Origin: Chitinophagaceae bacterium
Lineage (GTDB): Bacteria > Bacteroidota > Bacteroidia > Chitinophagales > Chitinophagaceae
Length of the DNA: 45,624 nt
NCBI GenBank assembly: GCA_020848815.1
Contig: JADLHL010000280.1
Coordinates: forward strand, 1 to 45,624
Direction: 5' to 3'
Within the stretch, counting starts at the first letter, position 1. Every line of letters begins with the position of its first letter. Shown here one piece after another: positions 30,401-40,000 of the stretch. The notes under the pieces are model-generated. The model searched no databases and was not told where the DNA came from. It worked only from the letters and a program-made list of their open reading frames with translations. Both the position numbers and the translations under genes were made by a program.

Positions 30401-32902
30401 TAATGTACGCTTACCATCGTTGGCTTCGTGGTAGATGGCTACATCAACCGTTTCTCTTACAGACCGGGCTATGTTGGCAAACTTCACTTTTACCCAAATG
30501 GAGTCGTTGCTTACATCGGGCGATACTGGCAAAAAGCTAACCATGTCTTCGCTGGTGGTATAGTCAGCAGCAGGGAATGGATAAGGCACAATGGCAGGGT
30601 CACTGTGCAGGATAACCTGCTCCAGATTGTATCGGTTGAGCGGGTCATTTGGCCCGGTTACAGCCCATGTGCTTCTGATGGATTCCTGTTGTATTTCTCC
30701 GATTGATTTGCCATAACTCAACCTTCCGAAGTGCTTGTAAAACTCATTGGTGAAGATGTGCATGTAGTTGATTACCCCGAGATCTGAATTGGAAATGAAC
30801 GAGATAGCACCTTTATTTTTAGCGAAAATGAAGTTCTCGGATACGCTTACGCTTTTAGACTGCAACCGGTAGGAGCTAAAATCGAAAATATTGCCAGCCC
30901 GGCATCCGTTGGCTATAAAAATGGGAAACTTGCCATTGCTGTTTTTGTACTGCTCTGGTCCACTCAAATTGAAGTCTATACCGCTGGCAGAGGAGTGGCC
31001 GAAGTAAGTAATAAGCCCTACACCATTGTCTACTCTGTTTTTAATTTGAGCCATATCGCTGGCAAACGTGGGATTGTTGATTCTTCGGTAAGCATTCACT
31101 TTGCCACCAATAGAAGTATCTACAATGCTCAAACGATATCTGTTGAAAAAGTTGGTGATGATATTGGCTAAAAACGCATCGTCGCCACCTACCAGATGAA
31201 TCACCTCTTTTTTCCAATCCCGGTCTGCTGCAGTTGCTGTAGGGCTATGCATCAGTTGTTCGTACATTTTTACTTTTTCGAGATAGGTAGCAATTTCATC
31301 GTTAGTAATAGCACTGAGCCTGCCTATAGGTACCAGTGGAATAGGCGAACTATTATCTGCAGCGGCTAGAAGGTTATCAGAAGCAGGAGTACCAAAATTG
31401 GGGATGGCTGCAAGCTCTTGGGCGCCTGGAATACCTTGCAAGCCCCGGAATGATTCGTAATAGGTGCCATGCCCGATGAGAAACACAAACTTTGGCTTTT
31501 GCGCAAAACGGGCAACTGAGTAACGAATAAAATTACGAATAGCCAAAGGGTGCTTTCGTTGACCATATGCAAACTGTTCAGCCAGTTCATCCATATCGCA
31601 TAGCAGCACTTTGTACGCTCCGCCTTCGGCAGACTCACGGTATTGTTTGTAATCTTGCACTCCTTGTCCGCGACTGGTGAGTACTTTGTGGCTGATGATT
31701 ATATAATCTCCCTGATTGGCTGCCAATGAAAAATTTACAAACTGCTTGGTTTCCAATTTTGAAACCGTACGAAGGTTGGTTACCTGATTGTTGATGACAA
31801 CGTCACGATTAGTGGCCGAACCATCAAGCAAAACAAAACTACTGTCGCCTGCATTTTGAGTGAGGTATCTTTTTTTATTGGTCAAATCGTACACTACCAA
31901 AGCCTGATTATCTGTCCGGAAACCTTTTAACCGGAGATGGTTGCCATTGGCTTTTGCTGCAAGCAGCAGAGAGAATGTATTATCTCCTGCAAAACTGAAC
32001 TTGCGGGGATAACGAATACCGCAGTTATTGAGGTAAATATATTCCCAGTAAAATGGGTTGTCGCTCATCCATTTCAAACTGAGCCCGTCGTTGCGGATAA
32101 CGGAAGCTGCCAGATTTTTAACCGTGTCTTTTTTCATAGAAAAACCAGCGGAAAAAACTGATCCTACCAATGAATCATTAATGAGTACCTGTATGTTTCT
32201 GTCGAGTGGATAGTTGCCGGAAACACTGTAAGCAAAATCGATGGTGGGTGGTCCGTCCGGGCTATGAAAAAGATTGTTGATAGAAAAACTGAGCGGAGCC
32301 CAGTTGTTGAATGGCTGTGCCGCCCAACCTTCGCCACCATTGAGCAATGAGCTGCGAACGGCTTGTCCGGCCACTACTTGTGCTGCACCATAGTTCCAAG
32401 TATAGTAGCTCTGAAAGTTGTAAAAATGCATGAAGTATTTGTCGGCGGCAATGCTGGTGCTTGCTACGTTGTTGGCAGTAGCCGTAATTCTCAGGTTGGC
32501 TCTGCCGGGGCTCACGGTTAAAAAATGCCAGGCAGTATCAGAAAAGTAGCTGCGTTCTGTATTTACCTGATCAGCGGGGCTGGCAAATAGCTCGGTGTCG
32601 GGGTAGCCATCGTTCATTTTGCCAAAAAACTCGATGTAGCCATCGGCGGCAAGCGGGCCCGAAGTTTGGGTGATGTATAAAGGAACCTCCTCGCCATTTC
32701 GCCAAAGCTGAAAATCTTGAGCCGGCACAGTACCCAAACCGGCCGAAGCCAATATAGCCTGAGGTATGCGGTACAACCGGGTTTCAGCCACCGGAAATTT
32801 GAAATAAGTCTTATTATAGTCTATCCATTCGTTCCGAAAAGACTGACCATTCACCGTGGTGGCTATGCACCATAGGGTTAGTATGCAGTAAAATTTCCTC
32901 AT
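27497..32902 (-). CDS. Giant C25 cysteine peptidase paralogue with FN3-like repeats and T9SS sorting domain
   Basis: 1801 residues with a short signal peptide (cleavage near Gly19-Gln20) and the shared SFRNEWIDYNKTYFKF start. The C25 site is His636 (YFGHSSASGIDFNL) and Cys667 (IANGCRAGN). The middle region is homologous to the two neighbours. The C-terminal 350 residues differ. Three FN3-like repeats of about 90 residues (starting near LVNFKAAPSLNQ, RLMDYSMTPSGN and LVNFSANATNKT, each ending FYRLR or KYRLA with a YGN/GNG turn) come first. A type-A T9SS sorting domain follows (VYPNPFTNEIRIV ... GMYFIRYKKGDQQFTQKM). The protein should therefore itself be exported and anchored by the T9SS. It is the first gene of the minus-strand cluster. 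Confidence 0.87.
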   Translation of the reverse strand: MRKFYCILTLWCIATTVNGQSFRNEWIDYNKTYFKFPVAETRLYRIPQAILASAGLGTVPAQDFQLWRNGEEVPLYITQTSGPLAADGYIEFFGKMNDGYPDTELFASPADQVNTERSYFSDTAWHFLTVSPGRANLRITATANNVASTSIAADKYFMHFYNFQSYYTWNYGAAQVVAGQAVRSSLLNGGEGWAAQPFNNWAPLSFSINNLFHSPDGPPTIDFAYSVSGNYPLDRNIQVLINDSLVGSVFSAGFSMKKDTVKNLAASVIRNDGLSLKWMSDNPFYWEYIYLNNCGIRYPRKFSFAGDNTFSLLLAAKANGNHLRLKGFRTDNQALVVYDLTNKKRYLTQNAGDSSFVLLDGSATNRDVVINNQVTNLRTVSKLETKQFVNFSLAANQGDYIIISHKVLTSRGQGVQDYKQYRESAEGGAYKVLLCDMDELAEQFAYGQRKHPLAIRNFIRYSVARFAQKPKFVFLIGHGTYYESFRGLQGIPGAQELAAIPNFGTPASDNLLAAADNSSPIPLVPIGRLSAITNDEIATYLEKVKMYEQLMHSPTATAADRDWKKEVIHLVGGDDAFLANIITNFFNRYRLSIVDTSIGGKVNAYRRINNPTFASDMAQIKNRVDNGVGLITYFGHSSASGIDFNLSGPEQYKNSNGKFPIFIANGCRAGNIFDFSSYRLQSKSVSVSENFIFAKNKGAISFISNSDLGVINYMHIFTNEFYKHFGRLSYGKSIGEIQQESIRSTWAVTGPNDPLNRYNLEQVILHSDPAIVPYPFPAADYTTSEDMVSFLPVSPDVSNDSIWVKVKFANIARSVRETVDVAIYHEANDGKRTLLLRTSISNLLKMDSVQVKLGLKGMFSAGTNYVVATIDPDGSIAEFSEQNNTARKAFDMNTNVLIPTYPYHLSIVQEPLVKLSGSTANPAAKLATYRIQVDTSAYFNSPSLVSKDTSCIGGSISFTPAVSWKANTVYYWRLSPVSVGVATDWKQASFLYQPALGTGSNQSHFFQHQQSAFTKLKIEEPTRQLQFVDVPQNLYAEHGVYPTSATEEAHFSIIVNGLRSIRSACIGSSIIFNVFDGQTFKPWDNSTGGKYGSGYYCGPGREYNFEFYYYSHTNRKLIMDFLNQIPKGHYVAARLVLDPPHDSSYAQYWKRDTVMYGKGNSLYHALANQGFQNLDSLNKPRTFAFFFKKDDTVSFKPITVFSEGLYDRIQTSQNLYTSDTSGYITSPDFGPASSWRTLTWASQKDLDPNSKGTAYLQLYAKNNAGNYTLIRTMPATETNVDISGLSPAIYPYVQLRMYSSDTAKAKSVQLNHWRVAYEPVPDGALSAADYWRWTADTLIALKDSLKMGIAFKNISKQQLGATSYKLTMGNANGQEITLKSGTLKSMAAGDTARIYFAGKADTLFGRYYLRLVVNEQRNPVEQAYFNNLAYLPFVVDTLKDAVQLVNFKAAPSLNQVAASWQVAYELKVKQYDVLFGTDSSNMQVVLTQLPVNNAQPSQLYLLAHGNPVIGNNYYRLRITDIYGNVITTPAIEIKVRLMDYSMTPSGNALLHNWSFEHEMKLNSYRIEHSLNATGTWATVGTRSASNTGAPLSSYTYTHLRPSLGTNKYRLAYSDVYGNNYLSTEKTIDIQLVNFSANATNKTVDLAWNFSNEINIADYVIESGQDSTKLSAIATQLPTGNGAGLFAYTYQHTTAPLGYNFYRLRVKDGNGNIVYSPTYKVFVGDAATVIVYPNPFTNEIRIVTGDLTNSWQVELIDALGRVLVSKTAIGSLNIPAGTLPPGMYFIRYKKGDQQFTQKMQKQ

Positions 32903-33031
32903 GAGAATTGAGAACAGGTTATAAAGATACGGTGGCTTTACGAGTAACCGTAATATGTGTGGAACGAATTAACCGTTGAACATTGTTTTTCCTTAATAAT
33001 CAATTTCTTAGTGCCAATGCCTTGCATCGGC

Positions 33032-33039
33032 TATTTTTG
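33032..33039 (+). promoter_or_regulatory. Putative -7 promoter box of tyrS
   Basis: TATTTTTG matches TAnnTTTG and ends 29 bases before the tyrS ATG, leaving a short leader. A convincing -33 TTTG at normal spacing was not found. Confidence 0.4.
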
Positions 33040-33068
33040 CCCACCATTTACAAAAAGAGATTGAGCTC

Positions 33069-34358
33069 ATGAATTTGATAGAAGAACTGCGCTGGAGAGG
33101 CATGCTGGCCGATATTACCCCGGGTACCGAAGCACAACTGCTGAAAGAACCCACCACAGGTTATGTAGGCTTCGACCCCACAGCCGAAAGCCTGCATATA
33201 GGTAGCCTGGTACCCATTTTATTGCTCATGCACATGCAAAAGGCCGGCCATACACCCGTGGCACTCATTGGCGGTGCTACCGGTATGGTGGGCGATCCAT
33301 CGGGTAAAAGTGATGAACGAAACTTGCTGGACGAAGCCACGCTGCAGCGAAATATAGCCGGCATTAAAGCACAACTCAGCCGTTTTTTACACTTCGATGC
33401 CAGCCAGGCAAACGCTGCTAAGCTGGTGAATAACTACGATTGGTTTAAAGACATCAGCTTCATCGGCTTTTTGAGAGATGTAGGCAAATACCTCACGGTA
33501 AACTACATGATGGCTAAAGACAGTGTTCGCAAACGCATAGAAGGCGAAACCGGCATTAGCTACACAGAGTTTGCTTACCAGCTGATGCAGGGCTACGATT
33601 TTTACCATTTATACAAAAATGAAGGCTGCAAACTTCAGTTTGGCGGCAGCGATCAGTGGGGAAATATTACCACCGGTACGGAGCTCATTCGCCGCATGAC
33701 CAATGGCGAAGGCGAAGCTTTTGCCTTTACCTGCCCCCTCATTACCAAGGCCGACGGCGGCAAGTTTGGTAAAACGGAAAAAGGCAACGTGTGGCTGGAT
33801 GCCGGCCGTACCAGTCCGTATCAGTTTTATCAGTTTTGGCTCAATGCCAGCGATGAAGACGCCGTTCGCTGGATTAAAATTTTCACCTTTTTACCCAAGG
33901 AGGAAATTGAAAGCCTGACTGCAGCACATACCGAAGCACCACACCAGCGCCTGATGCAAAAAAAGCTGGCAGAAGAAATTACCGTGTTGGTACATGGCCG
34001 TCAGGAGTATGACTTTGCAGTACAGGCTTCTGAAATTTTGTTTGGCAACGCTACTACAGAAGTCATCTTGTCGTTGTCTGAAACACAACTGCTGCAAGTA
34101 ATGGAAGGTGTACCAGCACACGAAATAGCAAGAGCCAAAGTAGAAGCCGGCATTGATGCCGTGAGTTTGCTGGCCGATTCGGGCATTTTCCCCAGCAGGG
34201 GAGAGGCCCGCAAAACCTTACAGGGTGGTGGTGTTAGCATCAACAAACAAAAACTTGACGGCCCCGATGCGATTATAGGAATGGATAAACTGTTGCACAA
34301 CAAATACCTATTGGTGCAAAAAGGAAAACGCAATTATTTTCTATTGCAGATAATCTGA
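33069..34358 (+). CDS. tyrS: Tyrosyl-tRNA synthetase
   Basis: A 429-residue class I aminoacyl-tRNA synthetase that charges tRNA-Tyr. Signature HIGS is at 43-46. The tyrosine-binding [13 protein letters not shown] and GGSDQWGNI (192-200) are present, and the KMSKS-type loop is KFGKT (232-236), as in bacterial TyrRS. A C-terminal S4-like RNA-binding domain (about 360-429, [20 protein letters not shown]) completes the normal length. It is transcribed away from the giant peptidase cluster and ends at its own terminator, so it is probably monocistronic. Confidence 0.97.
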   Translation: MNLIEELRWRGMLADITPGTEAQLLKEPTTGYVGFDPTAESLHIGSLVPILLLMHMQKAGHTPVALIGGATGMVGDPSGKSDERNLLDEATLQRNIAGIKAQLSRFLHFDASQANAAKLVNNYDWFKDISFIGFLRDVGKYLTVNYMMAKDSVRKRIEGETGISYTEFAYQLMQGYDFYHLYKNEGCKLQFGGSDQWGNITTGTELIRRMTNGEGEAFAFTCPLITKADGGKFGKTEKGNVWLDAGRTSPYQFYQFWLNASDEDAVRWIKIFTFLPKEEIESLTAAHTEAPHQRLMQKKLAEEITVLVHGRQEYDFAVQASEILFGNATTEVILSLSETQLLQVMEGVPAHEIARAKVEAGIDAVSLLADSGIFPSRGEARKTLQGGGVSINKQKLDGPDAIIGMDKLLHNKYLLVQKGKRNYFLLQII

Positions 34359-34376
34359 GTCTGTCACATCATTGCT

Positions 34377-34410
34377 GCAAAAAGCCGACACCATTGTGCC
34401 GGCTTTTTGC
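34377..34410 (+). terminator. Rho-independent terminator of tyrS
   Basis: gcaaaaagccg (34377-34387) pairs perfectly with cggctttttgc (34400-34410) around a 12-base loop, beginning 18 bases after the tyrS stop. Confidence 0.9.
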
Positions 34411-34444
34411 ATCCGTTAAACGAGCTGTCTATTTCTTATAAACC

Positions 34445-34906
34445 ATGTACACCAAACAAGAAGCTTCTGCTATTACAACCGCTTTCTGGACAAGTCTTGG
34501 CCAGTACATGAAACCTGTGCCCAGTATATGGAAGGAGAAAGTAAATTGGCTCAACTACAAAACCGGCATTAAAGATGTATACATACGAATGCATGCCAGC
34601 AAAAGTGAAGCGTCAATTGGTATTGAAATCGCTATTCCAGATGAAGTCATCCGTCAGCTAGTATTTGAACAAGTACTGATGATGAAAAAAATGCTGGAAG
34701 CTGAAACAGGAGAGCCATGGAACTGGGAAGCAAACTACAGCAACCAATACGGTATTGAGCAGTCAAGAATATTTATAGTACTGCCAGCGGTAAATGTTTT
34801 TAAAAAAGAAGATTGGCCTGCCATTATTTCGTTTTTTAAACCACGATTAATTGCTTTGGATGCCTTTTGGGCAAATGCGAAAGATGGTATTGAAATGGTG
34901 TTGTAA
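34445..34906 (+). CDS. DUF4268 domain-containing protein
   Basis: A 153-residue cytoplasmic protein that matches DUF4268 across its length. It begins YTKQEASAITTAFWTSLGQYM, continues KVNWLNYKTGIKDVYIRM and IGIEIAIPDEVIRQLVFEQ, and ends DWPAIISFFKPRLIALDAFWANAKD. The family is distantly related to restriction-endonuclease-like folds when found fused to longer proteins (from memory). As a standalone short protein in Bacteroidota its function is unknown. It lies behind the tyrS terminator and so probably has its own promoter. Confidence 0.85.
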   Translation: MYTKQEASAITTAFWTSLGQYMKPVPSIWKEKVNWLNYKTGIKDVYIRMHASKSEASIGIEIAIPDEVIRQLVFEQVLMMKKMLEAETGEPWNWEANYSNQYGIEQSRIFIVLPAVNVFKKEDWPAIISFFKPRLIALDAFWANAKDGIEMVL

Positions 34907-34998
34907 TGCGTTGTGAAATGAAATTAATCTGTAGCATAAATGTATGCTGGTTTCTTTTTTAAATTTTTCTTTTCTGTCTTATAGCCATTTGGTTGAAT

Positions 34999-35028
34999 AA
35001 AAAAAAGTTGCCTCCGGAGAGACAACTT
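34999..35028 (-). terminator. Rho-independent terminator of the susCD unit
   Basis: On the minus strand aagttgtctc pairs with gaggcaactt (one internal mismatch) around a ccg(g) loop and is followed by a run of seven or more T. It lies about 28 bases after the susD stop. Confidence 0.85.
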
Positions 35029-35055
35029 CTTGCATGTATGAGAAAAAAACCTCTA

Positions 35056-37035
35056 TCAATAACCGGGGTTCTGATAGGCCGCCATATCTGCAGCTGACAT
35101 AGGCTTGCCATTTACTGTTTGTGCAATCATTTGCAAGTAAGGAATTGGCCTTAGTTTATGGAATGCTGCAAACGATGGACTGATATCAGCATTGTACAGT
35201 TTTGTTCTGTCGAACAAGGTTTCTGTACGGGCCAAATCTTCCCAACGATAAAATTCGCCGCATAACTCACGGGTTCTTTCATTCAATATAAAATGAATGA
35301 ACCTGTCTGGAGTTGATGTCACATTTGCAGGATACAATTCGCTGGCTGCATTGGTAGTAAACAAATCGGTTGTGGCCAGATTGCTGGCAGCCGTTGCATT
35401 CAGTGTATTGGCACCACCGAGGTATTGCCATATTTGCGGACTGCGGGCTTCGTTGGCTTTGTATGCTGCACGATTGCGCAATGCATTTACATATGTGAGT
35501 GCAGTGGAATAATCGCCCTTTCTGCCATTTGCTTCTGCAAGTATCAGGTACGTTTCGCCAAGGCGGGCAAATGTACCATTGCGTATGCCACGGGCTTCGT
35601 TGTTGGTGTTGGTTAAGCGTACAGGATCCGCAAACTTCCACATGGTTAGGTACTTGTTGTTTGAGAAATCTTCGGTAATGGCGCCACCGGGAGCGGTAGT
35701 TTTAAAGCGGGCATAAATGGCATAGAAACGCATTCTGCTGATGTCGCTTGTCAACACAGGATTCGACCTCGGATTTACAATAAACAACGCAGCTGTATCA
35801 CCAATACCTACACGTGGTCTTCCTACTAAACTTGGTGTAGGCGCATTAGCTGCAGTCCATACCGCAAGGCCGGTGTTGGAGGTTATGTTTCTGTAAAACA
35901 CCGTTTGGAATGTTTTGAAAAAACGAGAGTCATTTACCTTATCAAAAATATCGATACTGTAATCTGTAGGGCGTAACCTGCGGAAAGGACGACCGTTGAA
36001 AAAATCTCGTGTCATACCGGGCATACCAGCATCATACTGTGTAGCATAAAACAAATGCGTTTGGTTGTTGGTATTGGTGGCCAGGTTCAGGTTGCTGCTA
36101 AACTGTGCAGCAAAAATGATTTCATTGCTGGCATTGTTGGCATCAATCTTTGCTTTGCTGCTCAAAGGAGCAGATCCGTTTTCACCCAATTGTGGAATAA
36201 CGCCGTCGGGATATGATGCATTAAACAAGTTGCCGTAATCGGCTTCCAGTGCATGGCCACTGCTGGTGATTACTTCATTTGCATAATACACGGCACTGTC
36301 CATATCTGTTGGCTTTTGGCCACGCTTATCGCTTACAGCACTGCCACGGGTAAGGTAGGCTTTGGCCATAAAATGATAGGCCATGGCACGGGTAGCTCTG
36401 CCACGGTCGGCGCCGGTGTACCGCCAGGGCAATGCAGGACCAGCTTCTTTAAAATCGGTCATGATTTGATTGTACACCTGCTCGATGCTTGCCCTTGGAA
36501 ATTCGTACTGTGGATCGGTAGGAACAGTAGTGACCAATGGCACACCGCCCAACTGCTGCACCAACTGCAGGTAGTAAAATGCACGAAGGGCTTTCAACTC
36601 TGCAATACGCAGATTTTTTTGAGCAGTAGTGCCTAATACTTTTGACGTAGGGTCATCAAACTTGCTGATTAAATCAATGCCCTGATTGCAACGACGAATG
36701 CCTGAATAGTTGTTGATCCACAATCCATTTACAAAGGCATCATTGGCATTAAGGTTGGCGTCATAATCGTTGTAACGAACGTTGTTAAACTGGTCGCCCT
36801 CCCGAAATTCATCGGTACCAAAATTGTACATGCAGTACGATTGTTCACCAGTAAACTTCCATTGCAAAGGAGCGTAGGCGGATTTTACCAAATCTTCCAG
36901 TCCGTTGTCGGTTTTGTAGTAGTCTTCGGTAAGCGTAGTTACCAGTTCTTCTTCAATAAACTTTTTGCAGGAGGAAAAGACGAGCAATGCTGCGCCAACC
37001 ACCATGTATGAGGTATATTTCAAATGCTTTTTCAT
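35056..37035 (-). CDS. SusD/RagB-family nutrient-binding outer-membrane lipoprotein
   Basis: A 659-residue SusD-like protein, at the long end for the family. The lipoprotein signal has Cys23 in LLVFSSCKKF. SusD landmarks are present: DYYKTDNGLEDLVKSAYAPL near the N-terminus, ELKALRAFYYLQLVQQLGGVPLV (TPR-like helices), RASIEQVYNQIMTDF, the ETYLILAEANGRKGDY repeat helix and FYRWEDLARTETL near the end. It caps the SusC channel on the cell surface and binds the substrate. It lies 23 bases downstream of the SusC gene. Substrate is unknown: no glycoside hydrolase, peptidase or regulator gene accompanies the pair. Bases 36001-37000 contain no frameshift. Confidence 0.96.
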   Translation of the reverse strand: MKKHLKYTSYMVVGAALLVFSSCKKFIEEELVTTLTEDYYKTDNGLEDLVKSAYAPLQWKFTGEQSYCMYNFGTDEFREGDQFNNVRYNDYDANLNANDAFVNGLWINNYSGIRRCNQGIDLISKFDDPTSKVLGTTAQKNLRIAELKALRAFYYLQLVQQLGGVPLVTTVPTDPQYEFPRASIEQVYNQIMTDFKEAGPALPWRYTGADRGRATRAMAYHFMAKAYLTRGSAVSDKRGQKPTDMDSAVYYANEVITSSGHALEADYGNLFNASYPDGVIPQLGENGSAPLSSKAKIDANNASNEIIFAAQFSSNLNLATNTNNQTHLFYATQYDAGMPGMTRDFFNGRPFRRLRPTDYSIDIFDKVNDSRFFKTFQTVFYRNITSNTGLAVWTAANAPTPSLVGRPRVGIGDTAALFIVNPRSNPVLTSDISRMRFYAIYARFKTTAPGGAITEDFSNNKYLTMWKFADPVRLTNTNNEARGIRNGTFARLGETYLILAEANGRKGDYSTALTYVNALRNRAAYKANEARSPQIWQYLGGANTLNATAASNLATTDLFTTNAASELYPANVTSTPDRFIHFILNERTRELCGEFYRWEDLARTETLFDRTKLYNADISPSFAAFHKLRPIPYLQMIAQTVNGKPMSAADMAAYQNPGY

Positions 37036-37058
37036 GAAAATTAATTTAGAAGGTTAGC

Positions 37059-40000
37059 TTACAGATCAACCCTTACACCTACTACATAACTTCTGAAGCT
37101 GTATGAAGTAGGTCCAACCTGATTGGTAGTGGTACCGGGAAACTCACGGTACGGCACTGTTTCCGGATCGTAATCTGAGGCACCATGAAATAAGATGGGG
37201 TTTACTGCACTGAAATACACAGCCGCATTGTTCATAAATACCTTTTGTGCTACAGCACGTGGTAAGCGATAGGTAAGCGTAATATTCTTTACCCGAGCAT
37301 GTGTTGCTTCACGGTAAGTGAGGGCTTCCCAGTTGAGCGGTATATCACTTGTTTGTGTTGGCTGCTGGTATTCATTACTTGGGTTAGAAGGTGTCCAGTA
37401 ATTCACTTTGTTCGATTGATAACGACCAACCAAACCCGGACGTGGCACACGATACATACCACCTACACGGAAGTACACCAGAAAATTCAGCTCCCAGTTT
37501 TTATACGTAAATGTATTTCCGATACTGGCTATAAATTTCGGATTGTGTGATCCTAAAATGATACGGTCGGCGGGGCTGAATGAGCTGTCGCCATTAGCAT
37601 CTACAATCTTAATTCTACCAGGCTGGTAGTTGTTGTTGTTACGACCATTTTTGGCCCAGTAAATAGAAGGCAGTGAACCCTTGGCTGCTGTATCTGTGTA
37701 TTGGAAAATACCATCTTTTTGAAAGCCCCAATACACTTGCAATGGCTGGCCCAAAATCCAAAGGTTGGCAAAGTTGCTATTACCACTTCCGTCAATGTCA
37801 ACTATTTTTTCTTTGTTGGCGGTAAACATCCAGTCTGTTGTCCAGCGGAAATTTGGACGGATGATGTTCTGTGTTGTCAGTGCAATTTCAATACCCTTGT
37901 TGCTTACTTCACCCAGGTTGAAATACACATTACTTACACCATTGGCAGCAGGTATGGTACGGTTTTGCAACTGATCGGTTGTTTTAGAACTGTACATATC
38001 AATCACACCACTGATGCGACCTTTCAGCAAACCAAATTCCAACCCAATGTTGGTGGTAGCTGTTTTTTCCCAGGTAAGGTTAGGCGTTGCAAACGTAGTA
38101 GGAGCTGAGCCTATAGCAGCTGTTCCGTTTCCCCAGTTGTAATTGGTAAATCCAAGTGGTCCTGCTGTTTGATAAGGATCGATTGATGCATTGCCCACAC
38201 GGCCATAACCCATGCGGAAACGGGCACTGCTAAACAGGTTTTGATTCATGAAAAAACTTTCACGGTCTACCTGCCACGCTATTGATGCCGATGGGAACCA
38301 CGCTCCCTTGTTGCCTTCTGCCAGTACAGATGAATTGTCGTAGCGATTGCTGAGGGTCACCAGATATTTTCCTTTGTAACCATACTCTATGCGGCCCATG
38401 TAAGACAGGTATTGAGATGCGGAGTAGGTGCCATTGCCTGTAACAGTGGCATCAGTATTGCGCTGCAGCGAGTACCATTTTTGTTGTTCAAAAATCAGGT
38501 TGTTGGCCGACATGGTAAGTGAGCTGCTGCGGTTGAGACTTTGCAGCTCCTGTAACAAGGTTACATTGATGCTGTGGTCATCTTTAATACGGGTGTTGTA
38601 AGTTAAAATATTATCATACACCCATGAGCTGGCTTCGTTGGTGGTTTGTGTAGCATTGGCCGCACTACCCAATCTTATTGATGATTGTGCACCGTTGAAC
38701 TGACCACGGATAGAATTTCTTCTGTCTAAACCAAACATGGTTTTAAACTTCAATCCTTTCAGCAGGGTAAGCTCTGCGTAAATGTTTCCAAACACACGGT
38801 TGGCTGTAGTTTGGTCAAACACCGTATTGCGGTCGTTTATGGCATTAATGATTTGTTGGTCGCGGTTGGGAAACATAATCCAGTTACCGTTACTGTCATA
38901 TGGTTCTACCAATGGAATCATGCCAGAAGCATTGGCATAGGAGCTGGTGCTGCTGTTGGTAATAGCATGTATGTAGCTCATGCTGGTACCAAAGTTTAAA
39001 AACTTGGTAGGCTTAAAATCAACACTGGTGCCCGCAGTATAGCGGGTATAGTCTTGTGCATACTCAATGCCTTTTTGCTTAAAGTAACCAAGGTTGAGCG
39101 ACGACTTGAATTTGTCTGTTCCACCGGTTACACTTACGCTGTGGTTATCGGTTGTACCGTGGCGAAGGCCAACATTATTTTGCCAGTCGTAGCTACGCAC
39201 TTTCGACGGATCGTACATGTCTATACTGTCTATCTGCGATGTAATACCCAGGTTGGTCATCAAGGCACGTTCTTCTGCAGTAGTGGCACGACGCTGCGCA
39301 ATAAACACATTATTGGCAGGGTCGTACACCCGCCATGTGTAAGCATCTTTTATGCCGTTCCATTGCTCTATACTACCAAAGCGATCTCTGAACAACGCAA
39401 TGTCATTTAGAGCGGTGGGGTAGTAAAATAATGGATTGGATGCAGTGGCTACACCACGGGTACGGGTATAGCTTCTGTCGGCAAAAAATGCCTGCCGCCA
39501 AGAGTCAGCAATCTCCGCACCGTTAAAGATGGGTAATGGACGGATAATTTGTTCTACAGACCGGCTGCCCTGATAGTTGACAGATGTTTTACCAGCCTTT
39601 CCTTTGCGGGTAGTAATTTGAATAACACCATTGGCACCACGCACACCATAAATAGCAGTGGCAGATGCATCTTTCAACACATCAATGTTTTCAATATCTG
39701 CCGGGTTCATGTCGTCGATGGTGTAGCTCACCGGAAAACCATCTACCACATACAGCGGCTCGTTGGATGCACTCAGCGAACGGTTGCCACGTATGCGTAT
39801 GGTGCTACCAGCACCAGGCCTGAATGAGTTGGCAGTTGCCAGTACACCCGGTACCTGGCCTTGCAGTGCTTGCGTAATATTGGTAGATGGAACTGAGCGT
39901 AGCTTTTCGCCGGTAAGGGAGGATGTAGCACCGGTTACTTCGGTCCGCTTACGGGTACCATAGCCTACCACCACCACATCATTCAGCGCAGAGGCATCTT

